64,000 bases of DNA from Gnetum montanum (GCA_015680685.1 MNCI01008335.1:586088-650087); one strand, 5' to 3'; shown: positions 47,200-59,605, counted from the stretch's first letter. Notes: generated from the sequence alone by a model not told the origin. Numbers and translations: made by a program.

Positions 47200-47775
47200 G
47201 TCAACAGAGTTAATTATGATCAAGAGTTTTGTATGTTTTAATTTCATTTTGTAATTTCATATTCTTGGTACATTTTATTTTATTTTATTTTATGTTTCTT
47301 TTATTTATTTTATTTTATGTTTCTTTTAGTTAAGTAATTTGAGAAATGGTTTATTTTACTTGTTTTTCTTGCATTAAAAAATAAAAAAATAAGGAAAAAT
47401 CCCAAGAATTAGCTCCTCTTATTGTACAACCAATTGAAACTATTTAAAAAGTTGCAATGAAAGCCACGATAGTAGGAGTTATTAAATTATTTTATAAATT
47501 TCTTAGAAATGGTAGCCCATGAATGTGCTAATGAATAATGTTCTTGTTAAATGAAACCAACAAAGCAACCAAAGAAACCAACATGAATTCAACCTTCTAG
47601 GAGCACTCTTAGCCTTAATAAACATACAAAAGTCACTCAAAAGCAAGACCAAGAGGAACAAATACAATGAAGATCTAATTCTTCTTCCCCTTTAACAACA
47701 TAAAATCTCAAAGAAAAAACACAACATAATTTTTCCATATCTGTTAATCCTCTATCTGATATTCTAACTACAACC

Positions 47776-49075
47776 ATGAGTTCAACTATGGGGGTAGGGT
47801 CTCAAAATCCAAGTACTATCCCAATATCAACTTATGTGACCACAATTGGAGGTATTACACAACTAGTTAGTACTTTGAATTTACAAACTCCACCACCAGT
47901 CTCTTTTTCTATACCAAATCCTATAGTAACCCCAATAGTAACCTCTACTTACACGATGGGATCATCTTCACATCATACACCTCTCCCATTTTCCTTCTGT
48001 TCAATTCCTCTTTTCTTTGGTAGTTTGAATTCCAATGTTCCAATTAGTTGGCCCTACCTAGGACAAATCCTTGGGGAGTTATTAAATCAAAGAACATTCA
48101 TTATGCCTCATGGACCATTAGTTTTTCCACAAGGAAGAGATGTAGAGGTTAAAAATATTCATTTATTACTTATCTTTAAAGAAACAAATGATGAGGATCC
48201 TATTACCCACATAAGAGAATTTGAAACAACATTAGCCATGTTAGCACCTCAAAGTGGGGATAGAACTAAGATGATTGCCTTTAAATCAACCTTAAAAAAC
48301 AAAGCTAATTTTTGGCTACAAACCCTTAAAACAAAAATTAGTTTATGAGATGAATTTAAGAATTCTTTTCTACAAATATTTTTTTCTAATAATTGGCTAT
48401 ATTCATTAAGGAAGAAATTAATGAATTTTACGCAACATGAGGATGAAGACTGGGAGCGTACCTTTGATAGATTTAAAGGATTATGCTTAAAAAAATCCAA
48501 ACCATGGATTTCCAACCCATCAATTAATTCAAATATTTGTAGAAGGCATATTACCTTATTATAGGCAAAATGTTAACTTTGCATATGGAGGAAATATTTT
48601 AAATGTGACCCCAGAAGATGGTTGGAGAATCATAGATTCATTAGTAGATCAAAGTAAACATTGGAAAAAATCCAATATTATCCAAGACATGACTTAAACA
48701 AATATAAAAGTTAAATAAAAGAGTGGATGAGTTTCCATGATTAATTAAAAACAAGCTCATGGAATTCAAAGAGAAATGTGCACCATTTATGATAGTTCCC
48801 AACATAACCAAACAACTTGCCTAGCCTTATTCTATTATCGAGAGGAAATGCAAAAGTTAGTAAAGGCTTTTCAACAATTTAAGAGCCAACCACCAATGAA
48901 CTTTCCTCAACAATCATTTTATCAACAACAATATCCTCAACAATATCCTCAAAATAACTTTAGATCATTTAAGAATCCAACTAATGAACACTTGGATAAA
49001 CTCAAACAAAGCCTTACTTCCTTCATAGAAGAAAGTAGACAACTCCTGGGTGAGACTAGAAAGAGATATTAGGAG
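47776..49075 (+). pseudogene. F2 gag (broken)
   Basis: The start at 47776 gives a Ser/Thr/Pro-rich N-terminus. The capsid-like region begins near residue 125 (THIREFETTLAMLAPQSGD, then KANFWLQTLKT), typical of plant retrotransposon Gag. A TGA at 48346-48348 and a later shift break it; the text then continues with the Gag pattern (FLQIFFSNN, DWERTFDRFKGL). Frame 48776-49072 includes a C-terminal Gln-rich segment with repeated YPQQ and a helical end. No intact zinc knuckle was seen; MCTIYDSSQHNQTTC could be a decayed one. Confidence 0.8.
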
Positions 49076-49559
49076 TTAATGGAAAATGAATTACTATTCC
49101 AACCTAAACCAAATCCTACATCTCAAAGAAAGGGTAAAGAGCAATTACATTCCATTACTACAAGGATTGGAAAAACATTTGAACCTAAACCCCAAAATAA
49201 GGTAAGATTTTAGGAGGTAGGGACACAACAAGAAATTTATCCACAAATAGTAAATAAGAAAGAACAACCATTACTCTCTAGGCAACTAGTTTTACCTCTT
49301 TTCCCTAAACCATTACAAGAGGATATTATAACTAAATCCCATCTTTAAAAAATGTGTAGTGAATCATATTTTCATATCACTTTAGAACAAGTAGTAAAAG
49401 ACACACCTCTTTATGCCAACTACTTAAGGGAATTATGCACTAGGAGAAGAAAGGAAAAATTTCTAAACAAGTTTATTTGGTTGACAGTCTTTCTTAACTT
49501 ATACAAAATCATGATATTCCAAAATACCAAGATCATGGAGTCCCTACCATCCTAATCAA

Positions 49560-50000
49560 AATAAATGGCTAAGTAATTAAAAATTCCCTATTGGATTTAG
49601 GAGCCAGCATTAATATCATGCCTCTTGAAATGGCTAGGTCACTTGATATACAAGATATCAAAGGAGTAAACATGACAATATCATTGGATGATGGTTCAAA
49701 TGTAAAAACCCATAGGAATAGTAGAAGACTTGATAATTGAGGTAGAAAAAGGAAAATACCCAATTGAATTTTTTATTTTACTCACTCAATATATAATATA
49801 TCAATGGAGTAAACATGAAAAGATCATTAGCTAATGGTTCAAATGTAAAACCCATAGGAATAGTAGAGGACTTGATAATTGAGGTAGAAAAAGAAAAATA
49901 CCCAATTAACCTTGTTGTTTTGGAAGTAAAAGATCCTAACTATTTTCCTATTATATTAGGTAGACCTTAGTTAGCAACAGCTGATGCGGTAATTAATTGT
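49560..50000 (+). pseudogene. F2 aspartic protease with internal duplication
   Basis: DLGASINIMPLEMARSLDI (about 49599-49655) is the active site with Asp-Leu-Gly-Ala. The following part is duplicated (49656 and 49799), which breaks the frame. The second copy continues to ILGRPXLATADA-like text near 49957-49990 (LGRP motif), the normal end of the domain. Confidence 0.8.
49656..49905. repeat. 143-bp tandem duplication in F2 protease
   Basis: TATCAAAGGAGTAAACATGA (49656) recurs as TATCAATGGAGTAAACATGA (49799). About 110 bases are alike, including GATGGTTCAAATG/AATGGTTCAAATG and GACTTGATAATTGAGG. The remaining about 30 bases between copies are different AT-rich text. Confidence 0.85.
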
Positions 50001-50329
50001 AGATTTGGACAACTTCAACTTTTCTTTGCCAGTCTTACTTTTACACTAAATATATATGATAAGGTAAAAGAAGATCATTTAAATGTAGACTTGAAGGAAG
50101 CAAGAATGTTCTACACTTTACCCACTTCAGCAATGGCACAAGATAGGGAAACCTTACTGTTGAATAATTTTGAGGAAAGACCTTTAGATCCCTCAACTAA
50201 AGAACAATAAGATCTCCATGACCAAATTTTGAATTTGGATTTAGGGAATATTGGAAAAATAATTCAACCAAAAAATAAATATTCCTTGGATCTTAGAGAA
50301 CTACCTAGTACACTTAAGTATGTTTTCCT

Positions 50330-51750
50330 AGATCATAATAAACCATTAATAATAGATTTCCAACTTACTAATGAGCAAGAAAGTAAATTATTATAAGTTC
50401 TACATGGAAAATCTAAGGCATATGCATGGAGTTATGAGGACCTTCACCAAGGAATCTTACCCAACATCTACCAACATCATATCTATCTAGAGGATAATGT
50501 AAAACCAGTAAGAATTTCCTGAAGACGAATTAATCCAACCTTAAAACAAATTGTTAAGGATAAAATTTCAAAACTTTTAAAAGAAAGAATAATTTATCCA
50601 ATATCTGATAGTGAATGGGTAAGTCCCATTATTGTAGTACCACAAAAGGGTTGAAAATGAAGAGTCTATGTAGATTATAGAAGGTTAAACCAAAATACAA
50701 AGAAAGACCATTTTTCATTACCATACATAGATCAAATTCTAAAAAACATTAGGACACAAATATTATTGCTTTTTGGATGGATTTAGTAGTTACGATTAAG
50801 TAGTCATTGCCCCTAAAGATCAACATAAAACAACCTTTACATGTTCTTATGGAACTTTAGCTTATAAACATATGCCTTTTGGCCTTTGTAATGCACCAAC
50901 TACTTTCCAAAAAGCCATGATCTCAATATTTTCTGATATGTTAGAAGATTATGTTGAAGTTTTTATGGATGATTTTTCAATCTATGGGAATACTTATGAA
51001 GATACTTTATAGGATCTCAAAAATTTCTTAGATAGATGTATTAATAAAAATTTAAAATTAAGGTGGGAAAAGAGTCACTTGATGGTTATGAGTGGCATAG
51101 TGTTAGAACATGTTATTTATAAAGATGTGATAAGGATAGATGATGAGAAAATAAGAGTCATATCTACATTTCCAGCTCTAACTAATTTAAAAACTCTTTG
51201 ATCTTTTCTAGGACATACTGGGTACTATAGAAGGTTTATCAACGAGTTTTCAAAAATTGCTAAACCATTATACATGCTCTTAGCATACAATGCTTCATTT
51301 TTTTGGACTAATGACTATCAAGAAGCATTTTTTGAATTAAAAAAATGAGTAACCACAGCCCCTATATTAAATGCACCTAATTGGGATTATCCATTTGATC
51401 TAATGTGTGATGCTAGTGACATAGTAGTAGGGGAAATTTTAGGACAATGCATTGATCATAAACCACGAGTGATTTATTATGTATCCAAAAGTTTAGACCA
51501 AGCCTAAGTAAACTATAAAACTACAAAAAAAGAATTATTAACTATTTTATATGCTCTAGATAAATTTATACATTATTTAATAGGATATAAAACTAGAGTC
51601 TATATTGATCATTCAGCCATTAAATTTTTATCTACTAAAAAATAGAAAATGTAAAAATAATGAGATGGTGCTTATTACTTTAATAATTTGACCTTAATAT
51701 TTTAGATAAAAGATGAAGGAAAAATGTAGTAGCAAATAATCTTTCAAGGC
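50330..51750 (+). pseudogene. F2 reverse transcriptase and RNase H (broken)
   Basis: RT begins with KAYAWSYEDL (about 50417) and WVSPIIVVPQKG, then VYVDYRRLN with the first Asp. After a frameshift near 50750 it reads HMPFGLCNAPTTFQKAM and YVEVFMDDFSIYG, with FMDD intact (about 50966). RNase H: LMCDASD, KELLTILYAL and YIDHSAIKFL keep the Asp, Glu and Asp catalytic positions. Stops at several Gln and Trp positions. Confidence 0.9.
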
Positions 51751-51759
51751 TATAAACTA

Positions 51760-53129
51760 TTGATGAGAATCAAACACAGAGTCTTTCATGATGAATTTCT
51801 TGATGAACAACTTTTTTCTATAAGAAAGGATCCTTGGTTTGCTAATATAGCCAACTATTTAGCCACTATGAAAATCCCTACCAATTAGACTAAGGAAGAA
51901 AAGAAATCTTTCTTATACACCATATCCAAGTACATATGGAATAGTCCATATCTCTATTGAATCTATAAGGATAATATAGTAAGGAGATGTGGGGTTGAGA
52001 ATGAACAACAAGAAATTCGACACATGTGTCATCATGATTTAGGAGGTGGTAACTTTGATAGCAAATGTACCACTATCAAAATACTTTATTGGCCCTTGGT
52101 TTTTAAAGATGAACATAAGTATGTTCAAGAATGTGATAAATGTCAATGAATGGGAGCCATAACAAAAAGACATGAAATGTCATTAAAACCAATTTTAAGA
52201 ACAGAACCATTTGATGTGTGGGGTATAGACTTTGTAGGAGCATTTCCACCATCTAATGGATGTCAATACATTTTGGTTTATATCAACTATGTCATCAAAT
52301 GAATAGAAGCAAAAGCCACCCCAACAAATGATGTTAAGGTTGTTGCAGCATTCCTTAGAGAAAATATTTTAACATGTTTTGCAACTCCACGGGTGATCAT
52401 TATCGAGGAATCCATTTTTTCAATAAAATCATGGAAAAATTCCTTAAGTCTTGTAATATCCAACATAAAATAGCTACTACCTATCATCCTCAAAAAAATG
52501 GCCAAGTAGAGAATGCAAATAGACTTATCTTGAATATATTAACAAAAATTGTATGTACTAAAGGAAAGGATTGGTCTAAAAAATTGCAAGATGCACTTTG
52601 GACTTATCGGATTACCTATAAACCAAGTTTAAGATATTCACCTTATCAATTGATTTTTGGTAAGTTATGTCTATTACTTGTTGAAATTAAATATTAACCT
52701 TTATGATTAGCCCAACAACTCAACTTTGATGAATACATGAACCATGCCACTCAAATCAAGCAGCTTCACAAACTTGATGAAATGCGGCTACATGCTCTTA
52801 ACAAATAAAAACTTGTAAAGAAAAAAGTGAAAACATTACATGATAATAATATCTTTAGAAAATAATTTTCCATGGGTGATAAATTTCTTCTCTATAATAT
52901 GAGATTGCATAAATTTCCAGGGAAGTTAGCAACTAGGTGGAAAGGCCCTTATTTAGTTATCCAACCCCCTGATAATGGAAGCATTCTCATATCACCTATT
53001 GATGATTCCTCAACTACATTCTTAGTCAATAGACAAAGACTTAAGTTATATCATCAACATCACATTGAAAAACCTAGACAAGATGAACTTGTAGAGCTAA
53101 GTAACTCAACTTATCCCATAACTAATTAA
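51760..53129 (+). pseudogene. F2 integrase (broken)
   Basis: Zinc domain near 52020-52150 (HMCHHDLGGGNF, then CDKC). Core: EPFDVWGIDFVGAFPP with the first Asp. A frame change near 52380 disrupts the second Asp. Frame 52374-52697 then carries HPQKNGQVENANR with the catalytic Glu and LWTYRITYK. Frame 52872-53129 is the C-terminal module with RWKGPYLV and ends in a stop at 53127-53129. Here the HPQ motif still has its Gln. Confidence 0.9.
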
Positions 53130-54555
53130 TTACATAATAACAATCCATTAGAACCCCCTTCTGTAAGTAGAGTGTTTAAGGAATAGGAAAAAATTACTAA
53201 TCAAATCAAAGTGTCACTACCTTAGAACTAAATTATAACACTGGCAGTGAAGGAGTGACTCCTCCATAGTTAGTATCTTAACGTGCACCTTCACTTTTAA
53301 TCATTCCTCTTACTCTATTATTTAGTTATTTTGCTTTTGTTTCTTTGTACTTCTTAGATTATTGTTTTTTTTTTACCTAGTTTTTACCGTTTGCTCTTCC
53401 TCTTTTTCATTTTTATTGTGTTATCTTCCTAATTTCTCTTACATGATCATCTCTTTGTCTAGTGGTACTTTTGTACATGGGTTTTCTTTGTGTTTCCCAT
53501 CATGTCTTTTGTAGGCATCAGTGATTGAGATCCCTACTATGATAGCCAATGATGGATAGTAACACTTGTTCACCCATTGCCTTTGGTTTCCTCTTAGTCT
53601 GGATATATAAAACCCAAGGAAAATCTTGCTTTTGGTATATTGTTTGATCATATCTCTTTTTAATAATTTATATTTGCTAATTAACCTAAGTATGTTAGAT
53701 ACCTCAACTTAATTAGGGGAGAGGAGATAACCAATTAATAAAGGATATGATAGTAGGGTATAACCAACTTGGAAGCTAAGCAAAGATCAAGTTAGGGAAT
53801 GACTTAGATGTAAGTAATATATTTCAAATCCTTGAATCATAGGAAAGGTTTAAACCTTGAGTTCATAAGACATTCTTGCACCTAACAAAGTAGACCTTTT
53901 GAAGTAAGGTTAAGTCCAATTAATTCTAGGTAGGACCTTCCTAATCGATTTATATGTGAACTCATATTCAAGAATAAAAAATTTATCATCAAAAGAGGAA
54001 TAGGTATAATTAGTAAATAAATATTTGGACATTTAGGCAATAGACAAATTTATTTTTGTTTTAATCGTTTTCTTGTTAAATGTCTACATGTTTCCAATAT
54101 GTTAAATTTTGAATGCCTAAAAAATATCTTGGAATAATTCTATTTTCTCATATATTTATTAATGCTTTATTTTATTTTATTTTCTCCTTTATAGCTAGGC
54201 ATTAGCCCAAGGCTAATCAAGGGCTCTATTAAATCCCAAAATTGGTAGTTTTAAAATCTTAATTACATATTGTTAATTATTTAATTAGTGTTTAATTAAT
54301 GTTTATTTTAGTTATTTTAGTTTTTTAGTTTATTATAGTGATGAGTATTAGTTTATTATTATCAAATTATTGTTATTTTATAGGTTTTTATGTACTAAAG
54401 ACTCGAACCAGAGGCACAAGTTTTGTTGCTAGGCAGCCATGTGGTGGTAGTTGAAAAATCCAATTCCTTGATCTATACTGGTGTTATGTTTTTTGGTTTC
54501 TAGTTTTGTTTTTGTAGCAATAAAATGAATGCACATTGATGATTTATGGTCGTAA
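53130..54555 (+). other. F2 3' non-coding region
   Basis: AT-rich; no ORF longer than 70 codons on either strand. No ORF3 homology. The last bases before the 3' LTR (TTTATGGTCGTAA) are not purine-rich, so the PPT is lost or of a different kind. Confidence 0.6.
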
Positions 54556-55434
54556 TGGAGCTGCCACTTAGACATTGGCACTGCAATGTGGGTGTGCCAC
54601 TCCATCAACCACATTTTTTTACTGTGCAACTATAGCTATTTCTTTCACGTTCCTGCAACCATTACCCACATGGGTGGTGGAAGTTACATGTTTCTTTACC
54701 ACATGATCAGTGGACATTACAATGAATGTTACCTACATAGGTGGTGGCAATGGATGTTACAGTGAACATTACTTGCATGGATGGTGGTGGTGGACATTAT
54801 AGTAAATGTTACGCATGTGTAGTAATTACCATGGTCATTACACACGAGTGTTGGCTCCTCATGTGCTAGATCAATCCTTATAAATTCCCTGGCCAGATGC
54901 AACAAAGGAGATAGAGAATAGAAAAGGATATGAAGAAATAGAGAGAGGATACTATTGAGAGAACCACACCATAGTAGAATTTTTCTTTGTGCACAAATTT
55001 ATGAAGGAAGAGTATTGATGCTTTGTGGCAATTAACAGCCAACAATGTTTTAAAATTTTGAAGTTATTGCACTGTGGAGACAATAGAGCAGGGTTACAAA
55101 TTAGGTGATGTCTCCTTTGTAATCTTCCTTACTTCTAATAAATTTATTTAAATTCAATTTAATTTAATTGATCGTATACATCTTTGAACTTAATGTTAGA
55201 AGCTAAGGTGAATATTGTTGATTTTACTTATGGGTGATAGCCTTAAGTGTGGTGTTCTCAATTGAATCTAGATCTAATCATTGGTTTTATGTCTTCATGA
55301 TCTTTTCACTTTAAAATGTTCCTCCATGGGATACAACTTGTGGGTCAATCATAGACGTGGTGACAATTTCTACAATGAAAGAAATGAACATAAAGATTAA
55401 AGGTATCTAGCACCAAGTTTTTCCTTTCTCGTCA
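54556..55434 (+). repeat. F2 3' LTR (879 bp)
   Basis: Begins TGGAGCTGCC and ends TCGTCA. Same length as the 5' LTR, with many substitutions. TATA box CTTATAAATTCC at about 54876-54887. Confidence 0.9.
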
Positions 55435-55500
55435 AGAGATATTTAGGCCTTCATTTTTCCAAATACCAACAAGCACCTAAACCCTATTTGAAGAATACCA

Positions 55501-57150
55501 ATGCATCCTATGACCCCAAATGTCATGAAACTGGAATCCCCCAACATTGACGGTCCCAAACAATCACCAACAATTCTTTTGGCACTAGAAGGAGGACAAT
55601 TTATCATCTCAGTTCATAAGCCTAATAGCCCTAATGCACCAATAGTTCTTTTGGTGCTAGAAGGAGGGAAAGAACATTTTTACCTAAGTTGACTACATTG
55701 AAGAGATCGATAGTCCTAGCACACCAATAGTTCTTTTTGTTGGTCTGAGAGCTTGAAAGAATTAGATGCTATTTTCAATTAATGACTGAACAGACTAATA
55801 GTTTGGAAGATTTCAAAGGTTCCAAAGAAATTCTTGATTATAAGACTGGTCATTCATCAGAAAAAGAACAAAAGAAGGTTTTTGAGTTTGGGACAAGTAG
55901 TGGAGTAAAGACTAGAAGGATAAGACGACCACCCCTTCTATCTGGTTTATTAGTCTATATGATAAGGTCAAAGAGATCTAAGAGTTTAACAATCAAAAGG
56001 AATTCTAATATGATGGCAAAACCTTGACAAAGAGTTATGCCACTAGGATTTCAAAATTACAATGATATTCCTAAGGTAGTTTACAAATATTTTCCTAAGC
56101 CTTTTATTCCTAGAGAAGCTTACTTGGCTAAAGATTACATTCACTTATTTGAGTTAGCTTTGGCTCATGCAAATGTTCGACACCAAGATCAAGCTTATAG
56201 GTTGTTTATAGTAAATTTAAAGGATATTGCTCAAATTTGATATTCAAACTTGCTAAGAAATAGTATCATAAGTTGGGTTGATTTGAAAAATCTTTTCTTG
56301 GCCCAGTTTGGTAATCAATTGGATTAACAACAACTATACTATGGGTTAGTACAAGTTAAGAAAGGAGTTAAATTTGTGGGCTCCTTCAAAGACAATATAG
56401 AGCATCAAAAAAATGCTTAAAGATACTTATGTTAAGACTATGAATCCCAATATTTCAATTTGGTTGAGAAGAACTCCAAACTTGCTAACATTGAATGACT
56501 ACTTTAGTGAGGCTATATGATTAGAAAAACAACTAAACTTAAATAATGAAGATATTATCACGACTCAAAAAAGAGAAGAAAAAATGATGATTCCTATGCA
56601 AGATTTTACTCAACTTAAATCATTGCCGAGGCCATTGCGTATTAAGATAGAGCAACAATTAGGAAGAAAAGAATCTAAAAAGGGATAGTTAATGAAATAT
56701 TTATCCAACAAAGTAGTGAAACTACAAAAGTTTTTGGTGAAAGTTAAATCAAGGAAGAAAAGAAAAATAGAAAATATAAATAGCAAGATACTAAGTTAGT
56801 AGAAGATGAGGATGAAAATGATCTTTCTATGTCTAACTTACTTGATATTGAATAAAATAATGAGCTATCTAGTGTTCATTATGCTAGTAAATCTTCTAAT
56901 AATGGATCTAGTGATACCTCTTACCTATCAAGTTCTGAAAAGGAATCATCATTAGATGATGAGTGTGATAGCAATGAAGAAAATGAATATAATTTGCAAT
57001 CAAAAGAAAGATTAACTAGTTCTAGGCCTCCAAACCTTATTTATGATCCATCTACTAAGAAGAAGGTTTTCAAACCAAGTAGAAGAGAAAAGAATAAAAG
57101 TAAATAAGATCAAGTAAATAAAATTACTCAAAATTAGTCTTTTAATAAAT
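55501..57150 (+). pseudogene. E5 gag (broken)
   Basis: The N-terminal part (55501-55760) has a repeated motif of about 25-27 residues ending in LLALEGG, LLVLEGG and a decayed third copy. The capsid-like region follows (frame 56037-56240: QDQAYRLFIVNLKDIAQ; then ISWVDLKNLFLAQFGNQ), a pattern of plant gypsy Gag. The C-terminal part is Lys/Glu/Ser-rich, acidic around 56820-57000. Stops are common. No zinc knuckle was found. Confidence 0.65.
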
Positions 57151-57152
57151 GG

Positions 57153-57902
57153 ATGAAGAAACTAGGCTTTTATGGAAATGGAGTATACAATTTGATTGAA
57201 GATCTTAAACATATCAAGGCCAATATTAGAACATATCAATTGTTACAAATAGGAAATCAACAAAGAAAGGCTTTAGAGTTCATTGAAGGTAAAAGGAGAG
57301 TTGGAGAGTCAAAGATAAGTTATGTATCTAACGTCAATAAGAAAACAAAAGCTAGCTATGATCGTATTCCTAACAAAGAAGCTCCTCTGTTTCTTTTGAT
57401 AATAAAATTAAAAGATAAATACCTTCACAATTTTTTGGTTGATTCTAGAGCTACCTCTACTATTATTCCATTATCCATATGTAAAAAACTTGGTTTGACT
57501 CCCAAGAAATCAAATAAAAAGATCATTCAATTGGACAAAAGCAAAGTGAAAATTGTAGGTCAATTGCCCAACATTATGTTAGAAATCAATTTTGAACCTT
57601 GTATAAAAAGTAGAGTAACTATTCAAGTGGTAGATATACCAGATTCACATAGTCTTTTGTTGAGTAGAAGTTGGAGTAAGGATTTCTTAGGTTACATATC
57701 AATGGATTATTCTCATATGTGGCTACCATGGAAAGGGGAGCCAAATCAAATATACATATATAGTAAGCCTTTGAAGATGGAAAACCTAACTTCAAATGGA
57801 AAAAACAAAGTTGTTGAAACAAAAGCCTTTGAAACCAAAATTTGTACATTTCAAGAAGTTCGTAACTCAGAGAAAGAGGAATCTCAAGATGAGAACAAAT
57901 GA
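57153..57902 (+). pseudogene. E5 aspartic protease
   Basis: An open frame of 249 codons. Protease begins near residue 85: APLFLLIIKLKDKYLHNFLV, then DSRATSTIIPLSICKKLGL, where DSGA is expected (Gly to Arg change). It continues through VTIQVVDIPDSHSLLLSRSW, where family members have LLGR-W. The stop TGA at 57900-57902 replaces a Trp that normally starts the RNase H domain, so the frame originally continued. Likely inactive because of the Gly-to-Arg change. Confidence 0.8.
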
Positions 57903-58290
57903 GAATTATACTTTGATGATTCTTGTAACTCCAAAGGTGCAGAAGCTCAAATAGTTCTAGTAAAAGATGATTCCCCAAAAATTTTAAAGGTAATTCATCT
58001 ACCTTTCCTTTATACTAACAACAAGGTTGACTATGAAGCTTTGAGTATTGGAATTAAAATAGCATTGGAAAAAGGAATTAAGATAATCACTATAAGAGGA
58101 GATTCAAGATTAGTTTTTGAATAGATTAAAGGAAATTATGTAGTTAAAAGCTCATTCTTATGGCCTTATAAATAGCTTGTCTGCAAAATGTTGGATCAAT
58201 TTCATCACTATAAAATAGAACATATAAGTAGGAAAGGTAATTATATAGCTAATAATTTAGCAAAGGAAACTTCAACATTAGATGTGAAAA
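57903..58290 (+). pseudogene. E5 RNase H domain (archaeal type) between protease and RT
   Basis: In frame with protease: ELYFDDSCNSKGAEAQIVLV, then TNNKVDYEALSIGIKIAL, then IRGDSRLVFE and KGNYIANNLAKETSTL. These are the hallmarks of the archaeal-type RNase H found as an extra domain in plant Tat elements. Catalytic Asp (YFD), Glu (YEAL) and Asp (GDS) are present; the fourth Asp is Asn (ANNLA). Two in-frame TAG codons stand for Gln. In known Tat elements this domain, as I recall, lies after the gypsy RNase H and before integrase, so the place here is unusual. Confidence 0.8.
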
Positions 58291-58759
58291 GGATAGAAGA
58301 TCATGAAGAGGTAGCGATAAAAAATGAACATTAGCCATCAATACCAGATAACATAAAGCATTTTCAAGTATTTAAAGATGATGGTAAATTTTTTAGATTC
58401 TTGAGAAACAAGCAAGAATTTGAAAGTCAAATCATACCTAAAACAACTTCAAGGTTTAAGATAAATTCCATTTCCAAAAATGTAATTAATTACGAACATG
58501 AGTTTACCAAAACTTTGCTTACCAAAAAACATATCTAGAATCCAAATGATCAAGTTTATGAAGTAATGAATCTCGAATCTACTGAGATGCCATAGATGTT
58601 AAATATCACAAAGGAAAAGGATTTAGTGTTCAAGAAAAATTTATTATTACTCATAAAAAATAATTTGAAAATTTTTTCTTGGTCTTATGATGATCTTAAA
58701 GCTTTTAAATCAAAATGTTCTTACCCATAAAATTCCTTTAGTAAACAATTGTAAGATAG
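58291..58759 (+). pseudogene. E5 linker and N-terminal start of reverse transcriptase
   Basis: After RNase H comes a linker of about 90 codons, then the RT entry motif KIFSWSYDDLKAF (about 58668-58706; family form FAWSYEDL). After a frameshift, THKIPLVNNCK (58728-58757) corresponds to the next RT strand. F3 begins at 58760, so the catalytic part is not here. Confidence 0.75.
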
Positions 58760-59605
58760 TGATGAACCGTAATATCGGGGCCATGATATCACATCTGCGA
58801 TATCGGGTCCACGATGTTAGAGCCTACCATGCAATGTTGAATACCCAATATGAGAACCTACCTCCTTGCCTATAAATAAGAGGTAGGCACACTTGGTTTT
58901 GCAATAGATAGTTAGACCCTTAGCAGAACTCTTGCCTTTTCTCCCTCCTAGAGTTAGAATTATTTTTGTGTGCCCACAGTAAGAGTCATAAAGTGAACAG
59001 ATCTTTATTTGAGCATTGTGTACTTGAGCACACCTTGTGTATGGTAATAAAGATAAACTTTATGATAAACCTTACAGCATCTAGGATAGATTAATTAATG
59101 CTAATTACTATTATTAAATGCTTTCTTAGTTAATTAATGTTCTCTCTCTCTCTCTCTCACCCTACAACTCTCCTAAGTAAGCACACTTAGTACAACTGCT
59201 TCAAGCATGTATGTAACGCTTGGTAACCCAGTAACAATTAGCGCTTGGTAATCCTAGCAGTGTTGCACTAGTTCATGATGTGTACAGCAAGTGGGAACGG
59301 ATGCTGATATTAGGATTAGTTAGAACTTAGTTAATGAGTAGCTAAGTTAAATTAGTCACTTAGTTATCTCTCTCCTTCCCTATTAGCATAGGACATGAAA
59401 ACATAAAAGATATAAAAATCATATGCCTCGAGCTTACTTAACCATACAATCATGACATACAAGTAAGTTTGGGAAGATAACTATTAACCAACACATTCTT
59501 GTTCCACAAAGGCACATAAGCACTTAGTCCTTCAAATTCGACTAGATCATGCATGAAACACTCGTATTCGTATCATTGAGCATAGGGGTACCTCACCACT
59601 TATCA
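58760..59605 (+). repeat. F3 5' LTR (846 bp)
   Basis: TGATGAACC to CACTTATCA. U3 has GATATC-like repeats (58769-58820); TATA box CCTATAAATAAG at about 58869-58880; a TC microsatellite at 59141-59158. The 3' part matches the M LTRs in inverse orientation. Confidence 0.85.
59141..59158. repeat. TC microsatellite in F3 LTR
   Basis: Nine uninterrupted TC units. Other family LTRs lack it. Confidence 0.95.

Larger units (their letters stand above)
46299..55434 (+). mobile_element. Element F2: Ty3/gypsy retrotransposon of a second family (about 9.1 kb)
   Basis: Two LTRs of 879 bp each, tRNA-Asp-type PBS, gag, protease, RT, RNase H, integrase and a 1.4-kb non-coding 3' part. No third ORF. LTR edges are TGGAGCT and GTCA. 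Flanks do not match as target duplications, and no purine tract is seen before the 3' LTR. The RT FMDDF and first Asp motif are intact but several frameshifts and stops break pol. Confidence 0.85.
55435..58759 (+). mobile_element. Element E5: Tat-like Ty3/gypsy fragment (gag, protease, RNase H, RT start)
   Basis: Gag-pol without LTR or PBS: the left end abuts the F2 3' LTR and the right end is cut by the F3 insertion at 58760. The pol part runs in a single frame from about 57153 to 58680, broken only by stops at likely Trp/Gln codons, and has an RNase H domain directly after protease and before RT. The rest of RT and integrase would lie beyond F3, outside this window. Confidence 0.75.

Noticed and set aside
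46294-54560. CGTAA before both F2 LTRs read as a target duplication
   Set aside because: A target duplication should lie outside both LTRs, that is before the 5' and after the 3' LTR. After the 3' LTR the sequence is AGAGA, which does not match.
59139-59160. TC repeat as a functional GAGA-type promoter element
   Set aside because: It lies downstream of the LTR TATA box and is absent in related LTRs, so a simple microsatellite expansion is enough.
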